A program made the translations under genes and the position numbers. The notes under the pieces are model-generated. The model ran no database searches. It was not told where the DNA came from and saw only the letters and a list, made by a program, of their open reading frames with translations. This document shows, piece after piece, positions 48,968-58,562 of a stretch of 64,000 bases of DNA; position 1 is the first letter of the stretch, and each line of letters begins with the position of its first letter. Source of the stretch: Methylomagnum ishizawai (lineage in GTDB: Bacteria > Pseudomonadota > Gammaproteobacteria > Methylococcales > Methylococcaceae); the NCBI RefSeq assembly GCF_019670005.1, contig NZ_AP019783.1, positions 3,498,150-3,562,149 on the forward strand. Reading direction: 5' to 3'.

Positions 48968-50671
48968 TTACCCGTAGCCCAAATCCACCCGGATGGATTG
49001 CAATATCCGCCCTACCCTAACCACAATATCTTGTGGGAATTTGTCTTTCGCACTAAGGGCACGATTTTGGTCTATAGCCTCCAAAGTTTTCCTCGACTTC
49101 TGGGGTGCTCGTAACCACGCCTCAAAATCAGGGATAACCTTGGCGGGCTGGCTTAGCACGTCCTCGAACCTAAGACTGAAATATTTATCCCGGCCCTGAT
49201 ATCCCAACTCCCGCACAAACTCCATACCCAAGCTTAATTGATGCAAGGTAGTATAAGCCATATGGATCGCGGGATGATCGAATTGGATCAGGAACGTTGA
49301 TCGATTGGCCGCCCGATAGGCCAACGGCAGGGTGATCCTCCCAATCTGGTTATCCAAACGCGCCGTCATATGGGTACGCCGGAGGCAGGTATCCATAGGC
49401 TCCCGCAATAATTGGACATAGCGGGCCTTGGGAAAAGCGGCCCGCAACTCGGGCAGGATAAGCAGGTTTTCAGGCAGTTTGAAACCCCATAAGCGCCTCC
49501 GCCCGCTACCGGCTTGCTCCAGCATCCTAGCGGCGGCCAAGCGCAGTTTAGGCACGGCCAAGGCTTGCTGCCAAGCCGATGGGCATCGATATTTGCCCAT
49601 CAAGGTTTCGTATACCGCCATGACCATGTCCAGGCAATCGCCGGAGGAATTGACCTGTTTGCCCATATAGATATCATGGTCTTCCGCCAGAATCGATAAT
49701 AGGCGGGAACCCCCACCGCCTTTGGCGAGCAGGATAATCGGGGCTTCAATATCCGCGAGCAACGACTCCGGGTATTGGCCGAGCGACTCCCCAGGCTGCC
49801 GCCACCCCGTGTAGACGGTATTGATCGTGCGGAATGGCGTATATTGCCGCCAACGATAATTGATATATTCGTCGCAGCAGTTCTTATCGGCTTTGTAGGC
49901 GAAACTGGCGCGGTCCCGCACCTTGGTGGAATCATGGATAGTTTGGATGGGGTTACCTTGATCGTCCCGGTATTTGTGTATGGTAGGGGCGTCGATCACA
50001 TAACAGGCATGGCCCCGCTCCCTGGCCGAAAATACCAAGCCCACACAGACCCCATGTATCCCTGGCAACGAATCGTCCGCCCTCGATCCTTGGGATTTGC
50101 GGACTAGCATGAAATGTTCGTCGATGAATTCCGCTTGGGCGAACAACCGGCCTTCGGCGAAGGTATTGCGGTAGGTTTTGGGGTCGCTCCAATGCCCCAC
50201 GAACCGGCCCGATGCCAGATTCCCCACGACGCCGACAATCCCCCAGTTTGGATCGGCGGCTTCCAAGGACTCCAGGGATTGTTCGAACCGCGCCTGCCAA
50301 CCCGGCTGCAAGTATACATCCTCGTGGACGATGGCGATTAATTCATGCTCGGCGGCAGCGATACCCGCGTTGATCGCCGCGGAAAGATTGGCATAAAACA
50401 GGTTGGCCGTATTATCGATGACCACGGTCTGATTGAGCGGGTCCACAGCGCAGGGCGAAAGGGCGAAATTATGCTCGAATTCGTCCGAAAACTTGACGAC
50501 GACGAAACTGATCGGGCGCGTGGGCGGTTTCAGGGGCGGCGCGATGATGGGGAAATCCCGCATGGTTTGAAACTGGTAATCTCGATGGGTTCCGGTTTTA
50601 GGCGGCGGCGACATACCATAATCCAAGCCGACGCATCGTTTTCCACGATAAGGGGATAACCACCCCATCAT
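48968..50671 (-). CDS. glycosyltransferase-like domain fused to a sulfotransferase
   Basis: Protein of 567 residues. The first part (about 53-280) resembles GT2-like enzymes: ISFVVVKFSDEFEHNFALSP, AAEHELIAIVHEDVYLQPGW with an acidic HEDVY metal site, and IHGVCVGLVFSARERGHACY. The second part (about 308-560) is a sulfotransferase with PIILLAKGGGGSRLLSILAE (PAPS loop) and VQLLREPMDTCLRRTHM (3'-phosphate loop). A single polypeptide could thus transfer sugar and sulfate. It is first in a minus-strand operon, with 82 bases before the next gene. Confidence 0.68.
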   Translation of the reverse strand: MMGWLSPYRGKRCVGLDYGMSPPPKTGTHRDYQFQTMRDFPIIAPPLKPPTRPISFVVVKFSDEFEHNFALSPCAVDPLNQTVVIDNTANLFYANLSAAINAGIAAAEHELIAIVHEDVYLQPGWQARFEQSLESLEAADPNWGIVGVVGNLASGRFVGHWSDPKTYRNTFAEGRLFAQAEFIDEHFMLVRKSQGSRADDSLPGIHGVCVGLVFSARERGHACYVIDAPTIHKYRDDQGNPIQTIHDSTKVRDRASFAYKADKNCCDEYINYRWRQYTPFRTINTVYTGWRQPGESLGQYPESLLADIEAPIILLAKGGGGSRLLSILAEDHDIYMGKQVNSSGDCLDMVMAVYETLMGKYRCPSAWQQALAVPKLRLAAARMLEQAGSGRRRLWGFKLPENLLILPELRAAFPKARYVQLLREPMDTCLRRTHMTARLDNQIGRITLPLAYRAANRSTFLIQFDHPAIHMAYTTLHQLSLGMEFVRELGYQGRDKYFSLRFEDVLSQPAKVIPDFEAWLRAPQKSRKTLEAIDQNRALSAKDKFPQDIVVRVGRILQSIRVDLGYG

Positions 50672-50763
50672 ACACGAGCGCCAACGCCCCGCGCCATGGC
50701 GGGTCCACCCCGCAAGCGTGCTATCGTTGGCCGGAATCCAACCCTTGGCAAAGCTTCCACCCT

Positions 50764-52482
50764 ATGAACATCCGAATCCATCCCGTCCCCAACCCGCGCC
50801 CCCTCCGCCGGGGGTGCCGTCCCATCGGCTTGATCCTGTGCCTATTGGTTTATTTCCCTCAAGTCCACGCCGCGGCGCGGCCACCCCAGGCGGCCATCGC
50901 CAGCGCCCATCCACTCGCCACCCAGGCGGGCTTGGACATACTTGGCCAGGGCGGCAACGCCTTCGATGCCGCCGTCGCGGTCGGCGCGACCCTGGCGGTG
51001 GTGGAACCGGCGGGTTCCGGGCTGGGTGGCGGGGGACTTTGGTTGTTGCGCCGGGGGGAGGATGGCAAGGAAATCCTGCTCGACGGGCGGGAACGCGCCC
51101 CCTTGGCGGCGGCGCGGGATATGTACCTGGACAAGGCGGGCCAATCCATCCCCGGCTTGTCCATCGACGGGGCCTTGGCGGCGGCGATTCCCGGTATGCC
51201 CGCCGCCTTGGTCCATCTGGCCGAGCATTATGGGCGCCTGCCGCTCGCCACTTCGCTGGCGCCGGCCATCCGCCATGCCGAGGCGGGTTTCGCGCTGGGG
51301 GAGCGGCATCTCCGCCTGCTCGGACCCCGCGCCGAAGTCCTGCGCCGCCATCCGGCGGCGGCGGCGATCTTCCTGCCCGGCGGCGCGGTCCCGCGCTCCG
51401 GGGACATTTTGGTCCAGCGGGATTTGGCCGATAGCTTGCGGAAGCTGGCCCGGCAGGGCAAAGCGGGTTTCTATGGCGGGACGACCGCCGCGGCCTTGGT
51501 CGAAGGCGTGCGGGCGGCGGGCGGCATCTGGACCCTGGACGACCTGGCCGGCTACCGGGCGGTGGAACGGACCCCCATCCATGGCGATTACCAGGGCATC
51601 CGCATCACCACGGCGGCACCGCCCTCGGCGGGCGGCGTCGGCTTGGTGGAAATGCTGAATATGCTGTCGGCCTACGATCTGGACCATGCGCCCGCGACCA
51701 CCCGCAAACACCTGATCGTGGAAGCGATGCGCCGGGCCTACCACGACCGGGAAACCTACCTGGGCGACCCCGATGCCGTCGCCATGCCGATCCTGCGCCT
51801 GTTGAGCCCCAACTATGCGGCTGGCCTGCGCTCGACCATCCGCCCCGACCGGACCTTGCCCAGCGCGGCGCTGAGCGACACCGCCCGGCCCCGGCCGGTC
51901 GGCGACAACACCACCCATTATTCGATCCTGGACCGGGAAGGCAACGCCGTGGCCGCGACCCTGAGCATCAATTACGGCTTCGGCTCCGGCTTCGTGGCAC
52001 CGGGCACGGGGGTGTTGCTGAACGACGAGATGGACGATTTCTCGACCAAGCCGGGTTCGCCCAATGTCTACGGGCTGGTGGGCGGCGAGGCCAACGCGAT
52101 AGCCCCCGGCAAGCGCATGTTGTCCAGCATGACCCCGACCTTCCTCGACGACGGCGGCCGCCTGGGCGTGGTCGGCACTCCGGGCGGCAGCCGCATCGTG
52201 TCGATGGTGCTGCTGGCGGCGCTGGATTTCGCCCAGGGCCACGGACCCGCGTCCTGGATCGCGGTGCCGAGGTTCCATCATCAATACCTGCCGGATGTGA
52301 TCGAATACGAAAGCGGGGGCTTGACCGGGGCGGAACGGGACGGACTGGAACGGCTCGGCCATGTGTTGAAGGCCGTGGACCGCCGTTATGGCGATATGCA
52401 GGCGGTGTTGTGGGACCGGCGGACGGACCGGGTGGAAGCCGCCAGCGATCCGCGTGGCGAAGGCGCGGCCCGGCTGCGCTGA
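50764..52482 (+). CDS. ggt: gamma-glutamyltransferase
   Basis: Protein of 572 residues exported by a signal peptide (IGLILCLLVYFPQVHAAA) to the periplasm, where it moves the gamma-glutamyl group of glutathione. It is a self-cleaving Ntn hydrolase. The catalytic Thr383 starts TTHYSILDREGN. The large-subunit motif GSGLGGGGLWLL and the small-subunit motif KRMLSSMTPTFL are present. Divergent from the glycan operon, convergent with the FHA gene. Confidence 0.93.
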   Translation: MNIRIHPVPNPRPLRRGCRPIGLILCLLVYFPQVHAAARPPQAAIASAHPLATQAGLDILGQGGNAFDAAVAVGATLAVVEPAGSGLGGGGLWLLRRGEDGKEILLDGRERAPLAAARDMYLDKAGQSIPGLSIDGALAAAIPGMPAALVHLAEHYGRLPLATSLAPAIRHAEAGFALGERHLRLLGPRAEVLRRHPAAAAIFLPGGAVPRSGDILVQRDLADSLRKLARQGKAGFYGGTTAAALVEGVRAAGGIWTLDDLAGYRAVERTPIHGDYQGIRITTAAPPSAGGVGLVEMLNMLSAYDLDHAPATTRKHLIVEAMRRAYHDRETYLGDPDAVAMPILRLLSPNYAAGLRSTIRPDRTLPSAALSDTARPRPVGDNTTHYSILDREGNAVAATLSINYGFGSGFVAPGTGVLLNDEMDDFSTKPGSPNVYGLVGGEANAIAPGKRMLSSMTPTFLDDGGRLGVVGTPGGSRIVSMVLLAALDFAQGHGPASWIAVPRFHHQYLPDVIEYESGGLTGAERDGLERLGHVLKAVDRRYGDMQAVLWDRRTDRVEAASDPRGEGAARLR

Positions 52483-52492
52483 ACCCCGGCGC

Positions 52493-53194
52493 TCACAGGC
52501 TGCCGAAAGAAATCCTGTGGCCGGCGATGGTCAGCACATCCCCGGCTTGCAGGATGGCTTCGCGGACCTTGTTGCCGTTGACGCGCAGGGACCGCCAACC
52601 GCCCTCGTGGACCACCCTGAAGCCATATTGCTGTTTGACGATGGAAAGCTGTTCGCCCTTGACGAACCAGCCATCGATACGCAAATCGCAACGGTTGCCC
52701 CGGCCCACCACGGTCAATTCCTTATCCAGGGGCACCACCTTGCGGCGCACGCCCTCCAGCACCAAAACCATATTGCCCTTTTCGCTGCGCTGCACATACT
52801 GGGCCACCACGTCGCGCCGCACGAAGCAGGTGGCGTCGCCCTCGTCCTGGGGCTCGGCGGGCTTGTCGACGTTGGTGGCGATGCCCTGATGGGTGTGGCC
52901 GCTGCCGTAGTCGTCGAACAGCAGGGTATGCTTGCCGATGACGATGCGGTCCTGGTGTTTGAGCGCCTGGGTGTAGGTCCGCTGGCCATTCAGGAAGGTG
53001 CCGTTGGCCGATTGGTTGTCCTCGATCATCCATTGCCCATGGAGGCTCTTGAACAAGCAATGCCGCCGCGACACCGCCAGATTGTCGATCACGATATCGC
53101 AATCGGGGGCGCGGCCCACGGCATATTCCTCCCGCGACTCCAAGGGGAATTCCGATTGGAGGCTGCCACCGAAAAACACCTGGATCTTGGCCAT
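52493..53194 (-). CDS. protein with two FHA-type domains
   Basis: Protein of 233 residues. I chose the ATG at 53194 (MAKIQVFFGGSLQSEFPLES). Residues 1-95 form a full FHA domain: YAVGRAPDCDIVIDNLAVSR then RHCLFK, and SANGTFLNG. Residues about 140-233 form a second, divergent one (LTVVGRGNRCDLRIDGWFVK, VNGNKVREAILQAGDVLTIA). FHA domains bind phosphothreonine, so it may recognise a phosphorylated partner. It follows the phosphodiesterase fusion gene by 76 bases and may be cotranscribed with it. Confidence 0.82.
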   Translation of the reverse strand: MAKIQVFFGGSLQSEFPLESREEYAVGRAPDCDIVIDNLAVSRRHCLFKSLHGQWMIEDNQSANGTFLNGQRTYTQALKHQDRIVIGKHTLLFDDYGSGHTHQGIATNVDKPAEPQDEGDATCFVRRDVVAQYVQRSEKGNMVLVLEGVRRKVVPLDKELTVVGRGNRCDLRIDGWFVKGEQLSIVKQQYGFRVVHEGGWRSLRVNGNKVREAILQAGDVLTIAGHRISFGSL

Positions 53195-53270
53195 GATCGA
53201 TTCCTCGCCGGACGGTTCGCACAATGGATGGAAATCCCGGCCGGCATCCCAAACCCCGGCCAGGGTGGGT

Positions 53271-56081
53271 TCAGGCGGCGGCGCTATCGGTCCGTTGCCG
53301 GTAGAGGCTGGCATCGACCGCCGCCCCCATGGCGGCTTCGTCCAGGCCACCGCCCAGGAAGCGGTTGATCTGGGCGGCCACGGCCAGCGGATCGTGCAAA
53401 GCCTCGTGATAACCTATCGACAGCACGCTGACCCGGTCGGGATGGGCGGCCAGCACGGCACGCACATTATCCACCTGCTTGAGATAGGCCGCCGCCAATT
53501 GCCGCTCCGAAAGGCGCGCGCCGTCCTGGCCCAGGCTTTTCAGCATCGCGGCCTGGGAGGCGACGATTTCCTTGAGCGGGCGTTCCATGAACACGATGCG
53601 GTAAACATGGCCCATCGGCAGTTGGTCGAGGAGCGGGGCGATGATCTTGACCGCCTTGCCCTGGGCGTCGTCCAACCAGGCGTTATCCGGGTTCTGGACG
53701 AGTTGCTTGACCCGCTCCAATTCGTAATAACCCCGCGGATTGCTCTCGTCGGCGACCCGCTCGCCATCGGTAAGGATGGACACGCCGCCCGCCGCCAGCA
53801 TCTGCATCGCCATCGACGTGCCCGAACGCGGCAAACCGGAGACCACCACGATATCCCGGCCCAACGGGGGCAGGGCTTCCAGAACCGACAAATCCGCCAC
53901 CGAGGCGGCCCGGTGCATATCGAGGTCCAGTTTCAAATCCACGTCATCGGGCAGCGGCTCACCGGCCAGATAGGCGGCGATCCGCGCCTCGGCGGCCTTG
54001 GCCAGCGCCCGGTGTTCGGCGGCCTTGTCGAATTGTTCGCGGCCGCGGTAGATATCGGCCAGTAAGCCGTGCGCGGCGGGATAGACCGGATTCTGGGCCA
54101 GGGCGGTTTGCAGGGCGGTGATGGCCTCGTCCTTGCGCCCGAGCCAGACCAGGGCGCGGCCGCACACATAATGGGCCAGCGGATTGTGGAACACCATGCC
54201 GATGGAGGCCAGGGCTTCCTCCAAGGCCTTGCGGGGCCGGCGGCTATGCAGGTGGCAACGCGCCAAACCCAGCCGGGGCACGGGATTGACCGGATCGATG
54301 GCCAGCACTTCCTGCAGGCAGGCCTCGGCTTCGCGCCAACGTCCCAGCGCCATATAGGCCTTGGCCCGGCCCAGATAAAGGCTGGGCCGGTTGTGCAATT
54401 GGACGTGTTCGGCCTTGGCGAACTCCGCCAGGGCCAGGTCGTATTCCTGTTCGGCCATATAGACCAGGGCCAGCAGGAAAGGAAAGACCGCGTTGTTGAA
54501 CCCCGCCTTGCGGCGCAGGTCGCCGACCCGGGTTTGCTGGTCCTCGGTCAGATCGGCGAAATTCTTGTCCTTCCATTCCTGGGACAGCTTTTGCAATTCC
54601 TCCAGGGCCGCGGTGGCATAGCGCTGTTTTTCCCGGAACAAACGCTCGTAGGCGATCCTGGCTTCCTTGGGCCGGCTCAAACCCAGGTGGCATTCCAGCA
54701 ACTTGACCCCGAAACGGCTCTCGTCGGGAAATTCGTTCCACAGTTCCTCGAAGGACCGGGCCGCTTCCACCAGTTGCTTGGCATCGAACAAATCCCGCGC
54801 CAGGTTATAGCGCAGTTCCTTGATGGTATTGGCCAGCGCGGTCTCGCGGTCCTCGTCGAGCTTTTCGATATAGCCGAGCTTCACCAATTGTTTCAAGGCT
54901 TCGGTCTCGTCCACCGGGTCGGTTTGCATGCCGGGCGGATGCCTCCCGGCATCGCCCGGCAGGCTGTCCCAGCTCTCGATATATTCCACCTCGGGCACCG
55001 CCGCGAAGGCGCTCAACAAGGGCTTGCCGTCCATGTCCCGGCCCAGGGGCAGGCCATAGAGGCTGAGGATGGTGGGGGTCACGTCCAGCAGGCTGGCCCC
55101 GTAGATCAATTGGTCCCGCTTCAGGCCCGGCCCTTTCATGGCGATGATGCCGAAGTCGCGGTGTTCCTCGGCGGGACCGGCGGGTTCGTTGGGGAGTTCC
55201 TTGGGCCGGAGGTGGTCGGGATGGAACCCATGGTCGGACACGATGATGACGGTGGTATCCTCGCCCGCCAGATGCAGCAAGGTGCCCAGCATCAAATCGT
55301 GGAATTGGTACCCCGCGTTGACCACCTCGTGGTAGAACTCGAAATCCTCCTCGGACACCCAGTCCAGCCGCGGCGGGTGGTATTTCATGAAGCCGTGGCA
55401 GAAATGGTCGATGCCGTCGTAGTACACCCCCATGAAATCCCAGGGTTCGAGCTGCATCAGGGCGGTGGCCGCGGCGTGGATGCTGGCGTTCTCGGCGATG
55501 ATGGTGGCGAGGATCGACAGCCGCCGGTCCTTTTCTTGATTTATCTCGGCGGCCCTCGGCACGAAGGACAGCAAGACTTCGGGGTCTAGCTCACCCGTAT
55601 GGACCCGGAATTCCGCCAAGGGATCGGCCAAATGGGGAGGATGCACGGTGCCGGGCCGCATCGGCCAAGGTTGGTCCAAGCCGCCCACGACCTGTTGATA
55701 ATGGTTGGAAACCATCACGCCATCGATGGGTTCGGCGGGATGGGACGGCCACCACCCGACCACATTGGACTTCAAACCCTGCTGATGCAGGATATTCCAC
55801 AGCGCCTTGCACTTGCGGCCCAAATTGGTGACCGGGCGGACCGAACCCGATTTGGGATCGGGCTCGGCGAAGCCATGGATGCCATGCTTATAGGCGCGCT
55901 TGCCGGTCGCGATGGAGGTCCACAACATCGGGGACAGCACCGGATACAGGGTCGAAAGATTGCCCATGACCCCCTGGGACACGAATTTTTCCAGGTTGGG
56001 CATCTTGCCCGCGTCCATGAGCGGGGAAATCACCTTCCAATCCGCCGCGTCCCAGCCGATCAACAGTACTTTAGGTGCCAT
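53271..56081 (-). CDS. alkaline-phosphatase-superfamily phosphodiesterase, TPR and sulfotransferase fusion
   Basis: Protein of 936 residues. I chose the ATG at 56081 (MAPKVLLIGWDAADWKVISP) with AAGGA ahead. Residues 1-420 are a type I phosphodiesterase-like domain: metal Asp in GWDAAD, nucleophile region LSPMLWTSIATGKRAYKHGI, DGIDHFCHG at 222-230 and VSDHGFHPDH at 281-290. Residues about 430-690 are TPR-type helices. Residues 745-936 are a sulfotransferase with GLPRSGTS at 749-756. No signal peptide is visible. A phosphodiesterase and a PAPS-dependent enzyme in one chain is unusual. Substrates are unknown. Confidence 0.8.
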   Translation of the reverse strand: MAPKVLLIGWDAADWKVISPLMDAGKMPNLEKFVSQGVMGNLSTLYPVLSPMLWTSIATGKRAYKHGIHGFAEPDPKSGSVRPVTNLGRKCKALWNILHQQGLKSNVVGWWPSHPAEPIDGVMVSNHYQQVVGGLDQPWPMRPGTVHPPHLADPLAEFRVHTGELDPEVLLSFVPRAAEINQEKDRRLSILATIIAENASIHAAATALMQLEPWDFMGVYYDGIDHFCHGFMKYHPPRLDWVSEEDFEFYHEVVNAGYQFHDLMLGTLLHLAGEDTTVIIVSDHGFHPDHLRPKELPNEPAGPAEEHRDFGIIAMKGPGLKRDQLIYGASLLDVTPTILSLYGLPLGRDMDGKPLLSAFAAVPEVEYIESWDSLPGDAGRHPPGMQTDPVDETEALKQLVKLGYIEKLDEDRETALANTIKELRYNLARDLFDAKQLVEAARSFEELWNEFPDESRFGVKLLECHLGLSRPKEARIAYERLFREKQRYATAALEELQKLSQEWKDKNFADLTEDQQTRVGDLRRKAGFNNAVFPFLLALVYMAEQEYDLALAEFAKAEHVQLHNRPSLYLGRAKAYMALGRWREAEACLQEVLAIDPVNPVPRLGLARCHLHSRRPRKALEEALASIGMVFHNPLAHYVCGRALVWLGRKDEAITALQTALAQNPVYPAAHGLLADIYRGREQFDKAAEHRALAKAAEARIAAYLAGEPLPDDVDLKLDLDMHRAASVADLSVLEALPPLGRDIVVVSGLPRSGTSMAMQMLAAGGVSILTDGERVADESNPRGYYELERVKQLVQNPDNAWLDDAQGKAVKIIAPLLDQLPMGHVYRIVFMERPLKEIVASQAAMLKSLGQDGARLSERQLAAAYLKQVDNVRAVLAAHPDRVSVLSIGYHEALHDPLAVAAQINRFLGGGLDEAAMGAAVDASLYRQRTDSAAA

Positions 56082-56286
56082 GGGAAATCCTTCGTGTGGT
56101 CGTTTCAGTGGGATGGCCGGGGCGGGTGCCGCTGGACCATGGGCCGATGGGCAATGCATCAATTGCGCGGGATTTGGCCCTCCCCGCCGCGTTCCGTCGC
56201 GGCCTCCGCATGGGGAAGCCGCAACGGAAGGGGAAGTGGCATGGGATGGATCGGCCTTGGACCAAGGCGTTTCAGGGCGGGCGCGT

Positions 56287-56338
56287 AGCGCTTAGTATAG
56301 CGCTGGACGTAGAGGGACGACGGGTAAGGGCCGTCCCT
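56287..56338. terminator. two hairpins between the PEP-CTERM and phosphodiesterase genes
   Basis: AGCGCT-tagtat-AGCGCT at 56287-56304 and agggacg/cgtccct at 56313-56319 and 56332-56338, the latter followed on the plus strand by tttt. They lie just beyond the PEP-CTERM gene's stop and may end its transcript. The remainder of the 278-base gap is the leader of the phosphodiesterase gene. Confidence 0.4.
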
Positions 56339-56359
56339 TTTCACGGAAGCTTGAACGAA

Positions 56360-57178
56360 TCAGGTCGCAAGCGCCTTGTTGTCCATGGTGGACTTCTTAC
56401 GCGCCCGCCAAGCCCGGATACCTCCCGCGCCCATGCCGATCAAAGCCAAGGCGGCGGTGGAAGGCTCGGGAACCCTAACGTCGGGGGCTGGCACGTTATA
56501 TGCCCACTGTACGATTGTGAAGGAATGGTTGGTCGAATTCATGTTGATCTGGGCCCACCCATACGTGTCGCTACCGTTATGCGAGAAAGCGAAATTGATG
56601 TAGTTGTCGCCATTATCAACGAACTGTTGCAGATATTGCCCCGGAACTGTCCCACCACCTTTGCCCGCAGGCCGCTTCCACCACATTGTGCGGTAGGCCT
56701 GGGCACCGCTCTTCAAATCGCCGTCCCCTTTAAAAGCATAACCGGCCCTCGTCCCTAAAAGATTGGCGCTTTTGTTGGCCGAACCCACGTTGACCATCCG
56801 GGCAAGGGATCTCCATTTGCCGGTACCGAGAGGCTTTGCGGTCGAGTGCCCCGTGGCCGTTTTTACGGCGATGCCACGACCGTTGGTCGCACTTTTCAGG
56901 AAAATTTTACCGGCATCCCCTGGGAACAAGTTGAAATCAAGAACGCTATCCCCGTCCACATCCCAGCCTTTGGCCGAACCGCCGATGTCGGCCAGGCTCA
57001 GGGTCAGTCCCGCAGAGCTACCGCATCCCGTAGTAGCAGTACCGGTACAGGTGACCATCCCGGCCTGTGCAACCGCCATGGGGAGCAAGTACAAGGATGA
57101 TAAGGAGCCGGCCGTCAAAGCCAGCTTGGTGCCGTAAGAAGATTGCCGCTCTTCTTGATTGCCGTTTTTGTTAGACAT
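56360..57178 (-). CDS. PEP-CTERM sorting domain protein
   Basis: Protein of 272 residues with a long signal peptide (helix LALTAGSLSSLYLLPMAVAQ A) and, at its C-terminus, the motif VPEPSTAALALIGMGAGGIR followed by basic RARKK: a PEP motif, a membrane helix and a positive cluster. Such proteins are cut by exosortase and sorted to the cell surface or exopolysaccharide. The tail runs about ten residues past the basic cluster, longer than usual. The middle is Gly/Asn/Ser-rich, without a known domain. No exosortase gene is in the window. Confidence 0.86.
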   Translation of the reverse strand: MSNKNGNQEERQSSYGTKLALTAGSLSSLYLLPMAVAQAGMVTCTGTATTGCGSSAGLTLSLADIGGSAKGWDVDGDSVLDFNLFPGDAGKIFLKSATNGRGIAVKTATGHSTAKPLGTGKWRSLARMVNVGSANKSANLLGTRAGYAFKGDGDLKSGAQAYRTMWWKRPAGKGGGTVPGQYLQQFVDNGDNYINFAFSHNGSDTYGWAQINMNSTNHSFTIVQWAYNVPAPDVRVPEPSTAALALIGMGAGGIRAWRARKKSTMDNKALAT

Positions 57179-57976
57179 CGGGTGTATCCCCTATATGGGT
57201 AGCGATTAATCGTGGCTTAACTAATTGCGATGCGTTTGGGAGCGCAGCCACAAACGCGATCTCGAATTTATTCACGGTGCAATATATACACTAAAAGCAA
57301 GAAGCTCGGCAATTAAAACCGACAAACCCGCCCAATTTCGACCAGCTATCCAGCGCTACGCTGGCCTAATGTCCATCGATTCATAGGTTTTTGTAAAAAA
57401 AACAATAATCGCGGCGCTTAAGATAAAGACCGAAATCCATACCTCCCCGATGGAAATAAAACGACACTCCAAGGTGGCACCCACCGGACCCACCCCGGCA
57501 CGTCGAAACAGTCCCCAAAGAAACAGGGTACCGTTCCTGTGGAGTAGTTCACGTTTTCCACACGCCATTAACCATTCTTAACGCCGACAGTTCCATTCCG
57601 CCAAGGCAAAACCGTCAAAAAGCGGTGACGCATAATCATCGGCCCATGGAAGCCAAGGCTTCTATGGCAGCGGGACCGCCTGATAAAAACCCGGCCAATG
57701 AAAAACGCCCCAGCGGCCCAGAGGCGAAACCCACTCCAGCAAACCGGCACGGACGCCCCCACGATGGCGGGCCATGGCCTGGAATCCCGGCACCCTGCTC
57801 GACCCGTCGCCAAAGACAACGCCGCCCCGGAACTCTTCGGCGATGCCCAACAAGGGCGACGGTTTGGCCTTGAAGTTGTCCAAAGACACCGCCTTCAAAA
57901 ACCACGATCAAGCCGCTGACCCGACCGGGCCGGACAACGTTCGAGCGGGACCCGCCCGGCAGTCGAAAGCGACCCG
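57179..57976. other. gene-poor stretch upstream of the PEP-CTERM gene
   Basis: Short frames on both strands (for example 57356-57568 and 57625-57873) lack ribosome-binding sites and recognisable motifs. The 57184-57300 part is AT-rich and probably holds the promoter for the PEP-CTERM gene on the minus strand. I see nothing else that can be supported. Confidence 0.45.
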
Positions 57977-58499
57977 ATGGTGGCGAAAAGCGTCCACCCA
58001 GGGGGAGCGGCAACGGCCTCCACTGTATCCACGGAGCCTGCCCCCGGCGCGGCGGGCGGCGGCACGGCCTGGATCGACCTAGCCACCAGCCAAACCCATA
58101 CCGGTTATGTCAACCACGATATCAACCTACCGAAAAACCCAAACCACGCCGTTGAAGTCGCCCACGAAAAAATAAATTTCAACCGGGCAATACCCTATAC
58201 CGCCTCGCTAAAAAATCAAACCAATATTAGGCAATATCCTCTTGTTGCGCGATACCTATAATGCCGACGGGACCATGGCGCTGGTCGCCAATACCATTTA
58301 TTGCGGAATGAACTGGCCAATGTCCACGGTTTACCCCGGTTTCGGCGAATACGCCTACACCCTGGCGGGCCGGGATCGCGCCAAGGGTTATTACTCCTTC
58401 GGCCATGGTCCGGGACCACCCACGACCGGTTCGTGGATACCTCCCGCAATTCTCCCCATATCCTCGGGAACGACACCGGCATGGGCAGGATTGTGAACG
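57977..58499 (+). pseudogene. possible decayed gene of unknown function
   Basis: Three frames read in order as plausible protein: 57977-58261 (GTAWIDLATSQTHTGYVNHD), 58242-58420 (YNADGTMALVANTIYCGMNW, then MSTVYPGFGEYAYTLAGRDR) and about 58400-58499 (TTHDRFVDTSRNSPHILGND, then TGMGRIVNG). Each shift is a one- or two-base change of frame. The reading suggests one original ORF broken by at least two frameshifts. I do not recognise a family. Sequencing error is an alternative. Confidence 0.35.
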
Positions 58500-58528
58500 G
58501 CAGCGCGGCCCCATCCCCAAGACGCGGC

Positions 58529-58562
58529 GAAGCCGCCGAACGGGAACCCGGTCGGCGGCTTC
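58529..58562. terminator. strong hairpin after the fds operon
   Basis: gaagccgccga at 58529-58539 pairs perfectly with tcggcggcttc at 58552-58562 around a 12-base loop, 55 bases beyond the fdsD stop. It can act on both strands. No long T-run follows on either side. Confidence 0.5.

Noticed and set aside
57356-57568. 70-residue minus-strand frame with a hydrophobic C-terminal segment
   Set aside because: It has one membrane-like stretch, but no Shine-Dalgarno sequence and no recognisable family. It abuts another random frame, so it is more likely a chance ORF.
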